From Microbispora bryophytorum (GTDB lineage Bacteria; Actinomycetota; Actinomycetes; Streptosporangiales; Streptosporangiaceae), in contig NZ_VIRL01000005.1 of assembly GCF_006874465.1 (NCBI RefSeq), positions 186,001 through 250,000 of the forward strand: a DNA stretch of 64,000 nucleotides, written 5' to 3'. Position 1 is the first letter of the stretch. Every line of letters begins with the position of its first letter. The translations under genes were made by a program, and so were the position numbers. This document shows, piece after piece, positions 50,545 to 58,349 of this stretch. The notes below the pieces were generated by a model that was given only the letters and a program-made list of their open reading frames with translations, made no database searches and had not been told where the DNA came from.

Positions 50545-51783
50545 ATGCGTGTTCTACTGAACCTCATGCGTCGCGACGCCACTTCTTGCGCGGAGGACCA
50601 GCCCGATGCGCGGCCCCGCGGGCAGCAGCAGACGGTGCGCCGGTCCGGGCAGCAGCAGGCGCGGCAGCCCGAGCAGACGGCGCAGCAGCCCGGACACTCC
50701 ATGAGACAGCCCGAGCAGCCTGAGCAGCCCGCGCGACAGCCTGAGCAGTCCAGGCAGCCCGAGCAGCCCGAGCAGCCTGAGCAGCCCGGGCGGCAGCGAG
50801 GACCGTCTGTGCAGCAGTCGCTCGTCGGTGAGGGGCCCGCCCGCCCGCGCATCGAGCGGCAGGCCGTCACCCGCGTCTTCGACGGCATCACCTGCTATGA
50901 GGTGCCGGCCCGCGCGGCGCTGGAGCGGGTGCCCGAGGCCGCCGAGCTGCCTTTCACGTGGGGCGCGAGCCCCTATCGCGGCTGCGAGGCGGGCTGCGGC
51001 TACTGCACCGCCCGGCGCGGCCACCGCTACCTCGGCCTGGATCCCGGCTGCGACTTCTCCACGAAGATCGTCGTCAAGACCGACCTGGCCCGCCGCCTGC
51101 GGCGCGAGCTGGACTCCCCCCGCTGGAGCGGCGAGCCGGTCGCGCTGGGCCTCACCGGCGACTGCTACCAGCCCGCCGAGGAGATCTACCGCCTGATGCC
51201 CGGCGTCATCCGGACGCTCGCCGACGCGGCCAACCCGTTCACCGTGCTCACCAAGAGCCCGCTCGTCCTGCGTGATCTGGACCTGTTACGCGAGGCCGCG
51301 AAGGTGACGCAGGTCGGCGCCCTGGTGTCCGTCGGCTTCGTCGACGACCGGCTACGACGCGCCGTCGAGCCGGGAGCCGCGACCCCGCAGCGGCGCCTGG
51401 AGGTCTGCGCGACGCTGAACGAGGCCGGCATTCCCTGCGGTGTGCTGATGGCGCCGATCCTGCCGCTCATCGCCGACTCCACCGATCACCTGCTGGCGAC
51501 CGTACGGCGGGCGGCCGAGGCGGGCGCGGTCAGCGTGACGCCCGTCGTGCTGCGCCTGCCCGCCGGTGCCCGGGAGTGGTACATGGGGTGGCTGGAGCGT
51601 GAGCATCCCGGTCTCGTGCCGCGCTACCAGGCGCTGTACGGCAGGGGCCAGGTCGCCGAGGACGGCTATCGGCGGCGGATCGCCGAGCAGGTGCGCGCCC
51701 TCGCCGAGACCTACGGCATCGGCAGGGACGCCCGGCGGTGGCGGCGGCGCCGCTCCCCCGCCCGCCAGCTCGCCCTCGTCTGA
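50545..51783 (+). CDS. Radical SAM protein, Rv2578c/SplB-like family
   Basis: 412 aa. Radical SAM motif CEAGCGYC (C-x3-C-x2-C) at ~aa 147-154 in SPYRGCEAGCGYCTARRGH; LTGDCYQPAE and LTKSPLVLRDLDLL match the Rv2578c family, related to spore photoproduct lyase. An N-terminal Gln/Pro/Glu repeat (~aa 40-90) precedes the core. ATG 50545 follows GAGGG; ATG 50566 is possible. Substrate unknown. Confidence 0.9.
   Translation: MRVLLNLMRRDATSCAEDQPDARPRGQQQTVRRSGQQQARQPEQTAQQPGHSMRQPEQPEQPARQPEQSRQPEQPEQPEQPGRQRGPSVQQSLVGEGPARPRIERQAVTRVFDGITCYEVPARAALERVPEAAELPFTWGASPYRGCEAGCGYCTARRGHRYLGLDPGCDFSTKIVVKTDLARRLRRELDSPRWSGEPVALGLTGDCYQPAEEIYRLMPGVIRTLADAANPFTVLTKSPLVLRDLDLLREAAKVTQVGALVSVGFVDDRLRRAVEPGAATPQRRLEVCATLNEAGIPCGVLMAPILPLIADSTDHLLATVRRAAEAGAVSVTPVVLRLPAGAREWYMGWLEREHPGLVPRYQALYGRGQVAEDGYRRRIAEQVRALAETYGIGRDARRWRRRRSPARQLALV
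50699..50796. repeat. Codon-based Q/P/E repeat inside the radical SAM gene
   Basis: Degenerate units of GAGCAGCCC/CCTGAGCAG, encoding RQPEQPEQ blocks, repeated several times. Frame-preserving; N-terminal extension only. Boundaries approximate. Confidence 0.75.
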
Positions 51784-51893
51784 CGAGAATGCGGACGAGG
51801 ATGCGCCGGAGCCGTCGCGGCGCAAGCCCCGTCACCGCTGCGCCACCGCACCGGCGAAGCGGCCGGGCAGCCCGCGAAGGTGCCGGGCGAGTA

Positions 51894-51935
51894 CAACGAC
51901 AGCATGCGGAGCAGGCGGGCCGGGGTGTCCGACAT
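51894..51935 (-). pseudogene. N-terminal remnant of a WYL/DeoR-type regulator
   Basis: From an ATG at 51935 the frame reads MSDTPARLLRMLSL, very like the opening of WYL regulators, then turns into unrelated sequence. It faces the epoxide hydrolase gene at 51998 divergently, where an intact regulator would sit. Only 14 residues support it. Confidence 0.4.
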
Positions 51936-51956
51936 CCGTCCATGCTGATGGACATG

Positions 51957-51975
51957 TAGGACGGCAACTGTCCTA
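51957..51975. promoter_or_regulatory. Inverted repeat upstream of epoxide hydrolase
   Basis: TAGGAC (51957-51962), 7-nt spacer, GTCCTA (51970-51975), 22 bp before the ATG at 51998. Likely operator of the now missing or an unlinked regulator. Confidence 0.55.
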
Positions 51976-51997
51976 AACAGACGGGAGGCTGGCCGCC

Positions 51998-53146
51998 ATG
52001 AGCACACCACAGCCGTTTCGCGTCGACGTCCCGCAGGCCGACCTCGACGACCTGACCGGCCGTCTGGCCCGCACCCGCTGGCCCGATGAGCTTCCCGGCG
52101 TCGGCTGGTCCTACGGGGTGAACAAGGACCACCTCATGGGGCTGGTCGAACACTGGTGCACCGGCTACGACTGGCGCGAGCACGAGGCCCGCCTCAACAA
52201 GGTCCCGCAGTTCACCACCGAGATCGATGGCCAGAACATTCATTTCCTGCACGTACGCTCCCCCGAGCCCGACGCCACCCCGCTGATCATCACGCACGGC
52301 TGGCCGAGCACGGTGTACGACTTCCTGGACATCCTCGGGCCGCTGACCGACCCCCGGGCGCACGGCGGGAATCCGGCGGACGCCTTCCACGTCGTCGCGC
52401 CCTCGGTGCCGGGTTTCGCGTTCTCCGGGCCGACCCGCGAGACCGGGTGGGGGGCCGGCCGCGTCGCCCGGGCCTGGGCCGAGCTCATGCGCCGCCTGGG
52501 GTATGAGCGTTTCGGCGCGCAGGGGGGCGACTTCGGCAGCATCGTCTCCCCCGAGCTCGGCCGGATCGCGCCGGAGCGCGTGATCGGCGTCCATGTCAAC
52601 GCGCTGGCCACCGCCTCGACGCCGATCGACCCCGGCGAGCTGGACGCGCTGTCCGGCGACGAACGCGAACAGGCCAGGCGGAACCAGTCGTGGTGGTACG
52701 GCCACTCCGGCTACGCCACCCAGATGTCCACCCGGCCGCAGACCCTGGCGTACGCGCTCAACGACTCCCCGGCCGGCCAGCTGGCGTGGAACCTGGAGTG
52801 GTTCGTGGACTGGGATCCCACCCGGACCGAGCGAACCCCCGTCGACCGCGACACTGTCTTGACCAACGTCACGATCTTCTGGCTGACCGCCACGGCGGGA
52901 TCGGCCGCGCGGCTGTACCTGGAGACCGCGTCGGAGGCGTGGGGCCGGCGGCCCCCGCCCTCGCCGGTGCCGACGGGGGTGGCGAACTTCCTCGGTGACC
53001 GGGCGATCCGCGGGCTGGCCGAGCTGTCGAACACCGTCGTCCACTGGTCGCGGTTTCCCCGTGGCGGGCACTTCGCCTCGCTGCAGGCCCCGGATCTCCT
53101 GGTCGCCGATATCCGGGACTTCTTCCGGAGTCTGACAGCCCGGTAG
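51998..53146 (+). CDS. Epoxide hydrolase-like alpha/beta hydrolase with EHN domain
   Basis: 382 aa. N-terminal EHN domain (VPQADLDDLTGRLARTRWPD), alpha/beta hydrolase core with HGWPST oxyanion HGxP motif, nucleophile Asp in GGDFGS and the C-terminal PRGGHFASLQ His. Typical of soluble/microsomal-type epoxide hydrolases. GACGGGAGGC lies upstream. Alone in its operon, with gene debris on both sides. Confidence 0.92.
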   Translation: MSTPQPFRVDVPQADLDDLTGRLARTRWPDELPGVGWSYGVNKDHLMGLVEHWCTGYDWREHEARLNKVPQFTTEIDGQNIHFLHVRSPEPDATPLIITHGWPSTVYDFLDILGPLTDPRAHGGNPADAFHVVAPSVPGFAFSGPTRETGWGAGRVARAWAELMRRLGYERFGAQGGDFGSIVSPELGRIAPERVIGVHVNALATASTPIDPGELDALSGDEREQARRNQSWWYGHSGYATQMSTRPQTLAYALNDSPAGQLAWNLEWFVDWDPTRTERTPVDRDTVLTNVTIFWLTATAGSAARLYLETASEAWGRRPPPSPVPTGVANFLGDRAIRGLAELSNTVVHWSRFPRGGHFASLQAPDLLVADIRDFFRSLTAR

Positions 53147-53432
53147 GGGCATGGCCGGCGTGTACGGCCCACACCGACCGCCGGTCACCGGCCACCGGCC
53201 ACCGACCACCGACCACCGACCGACGAGGACGACGGCTTCGACCTGCCGGCCTTCGTCACGTCGGCGTCGGGCAACGTGAGCCTGTGGTCGATGATGATCG
53301 AGATCCGCACGCCGACGGCGGTGCATTCGATCGATCGGTACTGCTCCGCGAAGGGCTGACGCGGCTGCTCGCCGACGCCGGGCACGAGACCGTGGCCGCC
53401 GTCGGCGACGCGCAGGCGATTTCGGCGGCGAC
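53147..53432. other. Debris region between epoxide hydrolase and ECF41 sigma
   Basis: Contains short repeats of GACCACC around 53185-53225 and a response-regulator fragment (53332-53430). A preceding frame (LPAFVTSASGNVSLWSM) looks coding-like but has no start and no family I recognise. No intact gene. Confidence 0.5.
53332..53430 (+). pseudogene. Response-regulator receiver fragment
   Basis: RSVLLREGLTRLLADAGHET then VAAVGDAQAISAA matches the first helix and beta strands of NarL/LuxR receiver domains (usually DDSVLLREGLTRLL). The phosphoacceptor region and HTH are absent. It ends where the ECF41 stop begins. Confidence 0.55.
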
Positions 53433-54317
53433 TCACTCCGGCTCGGGCAGGTCCATCACCGCGAGCCTGGCCGGGTCGGTCACGACCGTGATCCCGGTGA
53501 TCCGGCCGTCGGCGATGGTGAACGCCATGACCGACAGCGGGGTGCCGTCCGCGCGCCACGACACGAATCCGGGAAGGCCGTCGACGAGCACCGCCCGGCC
53601 TCGCACGGCCGCGCCGGCGGCTGCACGGCTCTGTGCGCCGGTGGCGACCTCGGTGGCGCCGAGTACGACGACCACGCCGCCGGGGGTGTCGGCGGTCAGC
53701 TTCACCTCGGGGTCGAGCACGCGCAGCAGTCCCTCGAAGTCGCCGCGGTGTGCCGCCGCCAGGAAGGCCTGGACCACCTCGCGCTGCTGCCGTCCGGCGG
53801 GCGCCGGGTGCTCTGTCGTCTGCACCTTCCTGCGGGCGCGGCTGGCGAGCATTTTGGCGGCGTCTGCGGATTTGCCGAGGATCTGGCCGATCTCGTCGAA
53901 CGGCACCGCGAAAAGGTCGTGCAGCACGAACGCCAGCCGCTCGCCCGGCCCGAGCGACTCGAGGACGACGAGGAGCGCGAGCCCGACCGAGTCGGCGAGC
54001 GCCACGTCGTCCTCCGGCGCGGGGCCGTCGTCGACCGTCACGACGAGCTCGGGCAGCCGGTCGTCGTAGGACGCCTCGGGGCGGGCCTGGCGCGATCGCA
54101 GGACGTCGAGGCTGATCCGGCCGACCACCGTGGTCAGCCAGCCGGCGAGGTTGTGGATGGCCGCCGTGTCCTGCCGGGAGAGCCGCAGCCAGGCCTCCTG
54201 GACCACGTCCTCGGCGTCGGCGTGGGATCCGAGCATGCGGTAGGCGACCGCGCGCAGCCGGTCGCGCTGGGCCTCGAACGTCTTGGCCACCAGGTCCGCC
54301 GGGCTGGTGTCGGACAT
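53433..54317 (-). CDS. ECF41-type sigma factor (SigJ-like) with SnoaL tail
   Basis: 294 aa. Region 2 (RLRAVAYRMLGSHADAEDVV), region 4 (FAVPFDEIGQILGKSADAAK) and a C-terminal SnoaL-like domain. ECF41 tails carry DGGGK- and NPDKL-like motifs; here they appear degenerate as DTPGG and TDPARL. ATG 54317 matches the family start. Divergent from a carboxymuconolactone decarboxylase gene, the classic ECF41 partner, with a matching promoter between. Confidence 0.92.
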   Translation of the reverse strand: MSDTSPADLVAKTFEAQRDRLRAVAYRMLGSHADAEDVVQEAWLRLSRQDTAAIHNLAGWLTTVVGRISLDVLRSRQARPEASYDDRLPELVVTVDDGPAPEDDVALADSVGLALLVVLESLGPGERLAFVLHDLFAVPFDEIGQILGKSADAAKMLASRARRKVQTTEHPAPAGRQQREVVQAFLAAAHRGDFEGLLRVLDPEVKLTADTPGGVVVVLGATEVATGAQSRAAAGAAVRGRAVLVDGLPGFVSWRADGTPLSVMAFTIADGRITGITVVTDPARLAVMDLPEPE

Positions 54318-54320
54318 GTT

Positions 54321-54347
54321 TGTTACCTTCCTCGAATGCGCTTCGTC
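54321..54347 (+). promoter_or_regulatory. ECF41-type promoter of the CMD gene
   Basis: TGTTACC (54321-54327), exactly 16 nt, CGTC (54344-54347). The reported ECF41 consensus is TGTCACA-N16-CGTC; five of seven -35 bases and all four -10 bases agree. It lies about 54 bp upstream of the CMD start. Confidence 0.8.
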
Positions 54348-54400
54348 ATCGGGATGACGGGCCCGGACGGGCCGAGGTAACCGATGAAGGAGCATCACTG

Positions 54401-54850
54401 ATGGAAGCACGCATGAAGAGCCCGGCGAATCCCGACGTGATCACGGCAGTCCAGCACCTCTACAAGGCGATTCACGCCGGTGGCGTCGACCCGCGCGCCC
54501 TCGAGCTGGTCCACCTGCGCGCCAGCCAGATCAACGGCTGCAGCCCGTGCGTGTTCGCCGGGGTCGCGTCGGCGAAGAAGCACGGAGAGACCGACGAGCG
54601 GCTGCACAGCGTGGTGGCGTGGCGCGAGACGCCCTTCTTCACCGAGGCGGAGCGGGCGGCGCTCGCGCTGACCGAGGCCGCCACCCGCATCCAGGACGGC
54701 GCGCCGGGCGTGACCGACGAGATCTGGGAGGCTGCCGCCGCCCACTTCGACGACGGGCAGCTGTCCGCGATCATCCTGAACGTCGCGATGACCAACTTCT
54801 TCAACCGGATCAACCGCGCGGTCCGGGAGCAGGCCGGCACGACCTGGTGA
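54401..54850 (+). CDS. Carboxymuconolactone decarboxylase/AhpD-like protein (ECF41 target)
   Basis: 149 aa. AhpD-like active site INGCSPCVFAGVASAKKHGE with CxxC and His. CMD-family proteins can act as peroxidases or decarboxylases; in ECF41 loci they are the usual target. Start ATG 54401 follows GAAGGAG by 9 nt. Divergent from the ECF41 sigma with a consensus-like promoter upstream. Confidence 0.92.
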   Translation: MEARMKSPANPDVITAVQHLYKAIHAGGVDPRALELVHLRASQINGCSPCVFAGVASAKKHGETDERLHSVVAWRETPFFTEAERAALALTEAATRIQDGAPGVTDEIWEAAAAHFDDGQLSAIILNVAMTNFFNRINRAVREQAGTTW

Positions 54851-54936
54851 GCCGGGCGGGGCGTCATCAGCCGGTGACAGCAGGGACGGACAGTCGAAGG
54901 CCGGCGCCCCGCCACACGCGGCGGCCTTCGTCGTGC

Positions 54937-55797
54937 TCAGTGCGCCGCGCGCACCGCCGAGACCAGTCCGCCGCTGCCTTCGTCCTGCTGCGGCGGGGTG
55001 AGCACCGGACGGCCGTAGGCCTCGGCGCGCTCACGCAGGGTGAAGGTCTCCGCCTTCCAGCCGAGGCCGTCCAGCCAGCCGACCGGGTCCTCCGGCATCT
55101 CCGAGACCCACATCGACGCTGCCGATCCCGGAGCGGCGTCCCCGCGGAAGCGTTCGACCACACCGCGCGGGCCCAGCGTCAGGCCCATCCTGCTGCCTGC
55201 GGCGGACAGCGCGCCCACCCGTTCGAGCAGCGACTGCACCGCGTCCTTGGGCAGATAGATCAGCAGTCCCTCGGCGATCCACACTGTCGGCTGCGCCGGA
55301 TCGTGCCCGGCCGCGGCCAGGGCGCCGGGCCAGTCCTCGCGCAGGTCGACCGGGACGGTGATCCGCTCGCAGCGCGGAACGGCCCGCTCCTGACGCAGCA
55401 CCGAGGCCTTGAAGCCCAGCGGTTCGGCCGTGTCGACCTCGAACAGCCGGGTCCCCGCAGGCCAGTCCAGCCGGAAGGCCCTGCTGTCCATCCCGGCTCC
55501 GAGCAGCACGACCTGCCGGACGCCGGACGCGACCGCCCGGTCCAGCAGGTCGTCCAGGAACTTCGTCCGGATGACGATCGAGAGGGCCACACCGAGCCAG
55601 CGGCGCCGCGCCGCCTCGTCCGCGCGCGGGGGCGGCGGCGTCCCGGGGCCTCTCCCGCCGGCCGTGGCGAAGGCCAGCGCCAGCGGGTCCCGGAACAGCG
55701 GCTGCTCGCGTGCCGTCTCCATCGCCCTCACCCGGGCCACGCCCACGGCTGTGGCCCACACCCCGGACGGCTCGACCCTTCCCGCCGCATCAGTCAT
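54937..55797 (-). CDS. Class I SAM methyltransferase, LCM/PPM-like (TIGR00027 type)
   Basis: 286 aa. VVLLGAGMDSRAFRLDWP binds SAM; VWIAEGLLIYLPKDAV is characteristic of the family related to leucine carboxyl methyltransferases, many of unknown substrate in actinobacteria. Standing alone, convergent with the CMD gene. Start ATG 55797. Confidence 0.9.
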   Translation of the reverse strand: MTDAAGRVEPSGVWATAVGVARVRAMETAREQPLFRDPLALAFATAGGRGPGTPPPPRADEAARRRWLGVALSIVIRTKFLDDLLDRAVASGVRQVVLLGAGMDSRAFRLDWPAGTRLFEVDTAEPLGFKASVLRQERAVPRCERITVPVDLREDWPGALAAAGHDPAQPTVWIAEGLLIYLPKDAVQSLLERVGALSAAGSRMGLTLGPRGVVERFRGDAAPGSAASMWVSEMPEDPVGWLDGLGWKAETFTLRERAEAYGRPVLTPPQQDEGSGGLVSAVRAAH

Positions 55798-55826
55798 GCG
55801 TTCACCCTAGCCAGGCCGCCGGGGCG

Positions 55827-55982
55827 TCACACCGGCGCGGTCGGGAACAGCGCTCCGGGGGCCAGGTCCAACCTGGTGGCGACGACGTCCTTGGGCGGGG
55901 TGAGGTCCAGGTGCCGGTCACCGAAGCGGCGTAGGGTACGCGTGATCAGCGGGCTGACGGTCGCCAGGTCGTCGGGGTCCAC
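55827..55982 (-). pseudogene. C-terminal fragment, possibly Tn3-type transposase
   Basis: 51 codons reading DPDDLATVSPLITRTLRRFG and HLDLTPPKDVVATRLDLAPG. The spacing S-P-x-x-T-x-x-x-x-R-F-G recalls the end of Tn3-family transposases in actinomycetes. No terminal repeats or DDE core are nearby, so this is a weak call. Confidence 0.3.
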
Positions 55983-56008
55983 GAGATGGCCGGCTGGTTC
56001 ACCTTCGC

Positions 56009-56113
56009 ATGGGGCGGCTGCTCGGCGAATCGGTGGTGCTCGAGCCCGCCGAGTACGCCGCGCTGAGTCCGGAACGCGAGGACTACCTGCGGACGCAGCT
56101 CGTGCACCGATGA
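56009..56113 (+). pseudogene. Short C-terminal fragment of unknown protein
   Basis: 34 codons, GRLLGESVVLEPAEYAALSP to YLRTQLVHR, coding-like, with Glu/Leu pattern seen at the end of WYL-type regulators. Preceding frame is shifted. Identity uncertain. Confidence 0.3.
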
Positions 56114-56170
56114 GGTTTCCGCGCCGCGCCCGTCTGTACGTGTGAGATCGACTCACGAGAGGCCGGCACG

Positions 56171-56734
56171 ATGCGGAAATTGATCTTCGGCATGAACCTG
56201 AGCCTGGACGGCTACATCGCCGCGCCCGGCGACGACCTCGGCTGGAGCGTACCGAGCGACGAGCTGTTCCAGTGGTGGTCCGACCGGGTGGGGGCGACCG
56301 GCCTGGCGCTGTACGGGCGCAAACTGTGGGAGACGATGAGTTCCCACTGGCCGACCGCCGACCAGCAGCCCGGCGCCACACCGGCGGAGATCGAGTACGC
56401 CCGCCGCTGGCGGGACATGCCGAAGGTGGTGTTCTCCTCGACGACCAGCACGGTCGACTGGAACACCCGCCTGGTCACCGGCGACGCGGTCACCGAGATC
56501 ACCCGGCTCAAGGCCGAGGACGGCGGCCCAATGGACATCGGCGGCGCCACGCTCGCCGGGGCGGCCATGCGGGCCGGGCTGATCGACGAGTACGCGCTGG
56601 TCACCATGCCGGTCCTGGTGGGCGGCGGCACGCCGTTCTTCACCGCGCTGGACAGCTGGGTGAACCTGCACCTGGCCGAGACGCGGGCATTTCCCGGCGG
56701 CGTGGTGCTGACCCGATACGAGACGAGGCGATGA
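56171..56734 (+). CDS. Dihydrofolate reductase/RibD C-terminal family protein
   Basis: 187 aa. MRKLIFGMNLSLDGYIAAPG and IGGATLAGAAMRAGLIDEY are typical of the RibD-C/YyaP-YwjB group, NADPH-dependent reductases of unknown substrate. Not the true folA, as the central folate motifs are missing. The start fits the family. A hairpin follows at 56908. Confidence 0.9.
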   Translation: MRKLIFGMNLSLDGYIAAPGDDLGWSVPSDELFQWWSDRVGATGLALYGRKLWETMSSHWPTADQQPGATPAEIEYARRWRDMPKVVFSSTTSTVDWNTRLVTGDAVTEITRLKAEDGGPMDIGGATLAGAAMRAGLIDEYALVTMPVLVGGGTPFFTALDSWVNLHLAETRAFPGGVVLTRYETRR

Positions 56735-56907
56735 GCACGAGCCGATGCCCGGCTCGTGAGGCCGGGCCGAAATCCTTCCTGGCGTGCTCACCGTGACCCT
56801 CGGCGATGAGGGAACCCTCCCCCAGGCCCTTCCTCGCGTTCCAAGTGAGCACCAGAGAGGAAGGCGACGGCGTCGTTGATCCTGACGATGATCGTCGGGC
56901 ATGAAGA

Positions 56908-56934
56908 CGCCCCGCCGGCAACGCCGGCGGGGCG
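56908..56934. terminator. Perfect 12-bp bidirectional hairpin
   Basis: CGCCCCGCCGGC (56908-56919), loop AAC, GCCGGCGGGGCG (56923-56934), between two convergent genes. Confidence 0.75.
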
Positions 56935-56978
56935 GTGGTGTTCGCGTCGCCGCGTCGGTGTCCCGCTGGCCGGGGTGC

Positions 56979-58067
56979 TCATTCGGCGGTGACTTCGGCG
57001 GCGGCTTCGGTGACGGCGGCCCCTGCGCTGGACTCGTCGACGACGGGGCCTTTGTTCGATGACAGTGTCGGGGGCAGGCCCAGCCATGGTTTGCCGGTCG
57101 CGTCGAATCCGGTGAGCTCGGCGAGCTTCCCGTCGACGATGTGCAGGACCGCGATGTTATACAGCCGGTATTCCGGGTCGTCGGGGGTGCGGAGGTACAG
57201 CACGGCGGCAGGCATGCGGTTGACCGTCGTGGCGATGCAGCGCCAGTCGTCGTAACCGCGCTGGAAGAGCCCATTGGAAACCCAGCCGTCCACCGCGTCC
57301 TTGGCCGTGACGCTCAAGGTGCCCGGCTCGGGCAGCATCGTGAAGCGCAGGTCGTCGCGCAGCAGGGCCATCAGCCCGTCGAGGTCGTTGCGCTCATGGG
57401 CGTCCATATACGACTTCACCGCGCCGCGCTCGTCATCCGACAGCTCGTGCGTGGCAGGGCTCCGCCAGTCGAGGCGGCGGTCGGGCAGCTGGTCGCGCAT
57501 CGTCACGCGCGCCCGCTGCAGTGCGCTGGTCACCGATGCGACGGTCAGTTCGAGGGCGTCGGCGGCCTTCGACGCCGGCCAGCCGAGGACGTCGCGCAAG
57601 ATGAACACCGCCCGCTGCCGCGGCGGCAGGTGCTGGACGGCGACGATGAACGCCAGCTCGATCGTCTCCCGAGCCACCACCGACTCCTGTGGGTCCTCCG
57701 GGAGCATCCGGTCCGGGTAGGGCTGCAGGTAGCGCATTTCCGAGCCCGCGCCCGGCAGCTCGGCAGGCACGGGTGTGCGGTCGTTGCGCTTGTCCAGGAA
57801 GTCGAGGCAGGCGTTCGTCGCGATCCGGTACAGCCAGGTCCGCAGCGCAGCGTGGCCCTTGAACGACTCCCGCTTGTGCCACGCCCGCAGGAACGTCTCC
57901 TGCGTCATGTCCTGGGCGTCCTCGTAGTTCGCGAGCATCCGGTAGCAGTGCACCTGCAGCTCACGCCGGTGGCGCTCCGTGATGAGCGCGAACCGTGCTG
58001 CGTCACGTGAGCGGGCCGCCGCGATGAAGGCGGCCTCGTCGTCGCCCAGCAGTCTGTCGTCGGTCAT
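56979..58067 (-). CDS. ECF sigma factor with C-terminal SnoaL domain (SigG-like)
   Basis: 362 aa. Region 2 (VHCYRMLANYEDAQDMTQET), region 4 (LPPRQRAVFILRDVLGWPAS) and a SnoaL-like tail (KDAVDGWVSNGLFQ). Resembles M. tuberculosis SigG-type sigmas that lack a separate anti-sigma. ATG 58067 follows GGAAGGA; TTG 58076 is less likely. Target unknown. Divergent from the LacI gene. Confidence 0.9.
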   Translation of the reverse strand: MTDDRLLGDDEAAFIAAARSRDAARFALITERHRRELQVHCYRMLANYEDAQDMTQETFLRAWHKRESFKGHAALRTWLYRIATNACLDFLDKRNDRTPVPAELPGAGSEMRYLQPYPDRMLPEDPQESVVARETIELAFIVAVQHLPPRQRAVFILRDVLGWPASKAADALELTVASVTSALQRARVTMRDQLPDRRLDWRSPATHELSDDERGAVKSYMDAHERNDLDGLMALLRDDLRFTMLPEPGTLSVTAKDAVDGWVSNGLFQRGYDDWRCIATTVNRMPAAVLYLRTPDDPEYRLYNIAVLHIVDGKLAELTGFDATGKPWLGLPPTLSSNKGPVVDESSAGAAVTEAAAEVTAE

Positions 58068-58325
58068 GGTGGTCAATCCTTCCGCGGGTGGCGAGGGGCT
58101 GCCAGAACTGACGACGTGGCGGAGGATTTCTGAGCGGTGAAGCCGCTGACACCGGGCCGTTCGTCAGGAACGTTCACCGGAGTGGAGCGGAGCGGGCTTC
58201 GCGAGGACCCGAGGTTCCTTCTGACGCAGTGACCGGCCAAGATTCGTGGACACCCCATGAGAAAGACTTTTCGCGCTGCTCATAATGGTATTTCTGGCGA
58301 ATGATTCCGCAATTTTCTTGACTGC

Positions 58326-58342
58326 TTCTATTCTTCGTAGAA
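58326..58342. promoter_or_regulatory. Inverted repeat before the LacI gene
   Basis: TTCTA (58326-58330), 7-nt spacer, TAGAA (58338-58342), just after a TTGACT -35-like box at 58318-58323 and 8 bp before the GTG at 58350. Could be an autoregulatory site. Confidence 0.45.
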
Positions 58343-58349
58343 TCTCGGG

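Larger units (their letters stand above)
55798..56170. other. Remnant-bearing gap
   Basis: No intact gene. It holds a minus-strand C-terminal fragment (55827-55982) and a plus-strand C-terminal fragment (56009-56113), described separately. Confidence 0.5.

Noticed and set aside
52240..52611. Minus-strand frame inside the epoxide hydrolase gene
   Set aside because: Antisense to an intact catalytic core and without start signals.
58261..58275. GAAAGACTTTTC near the LacI gene as a second LacI site
   Set aside because: The centre has four bases rather than one, so it does not match the GAAANTTTC spacing.
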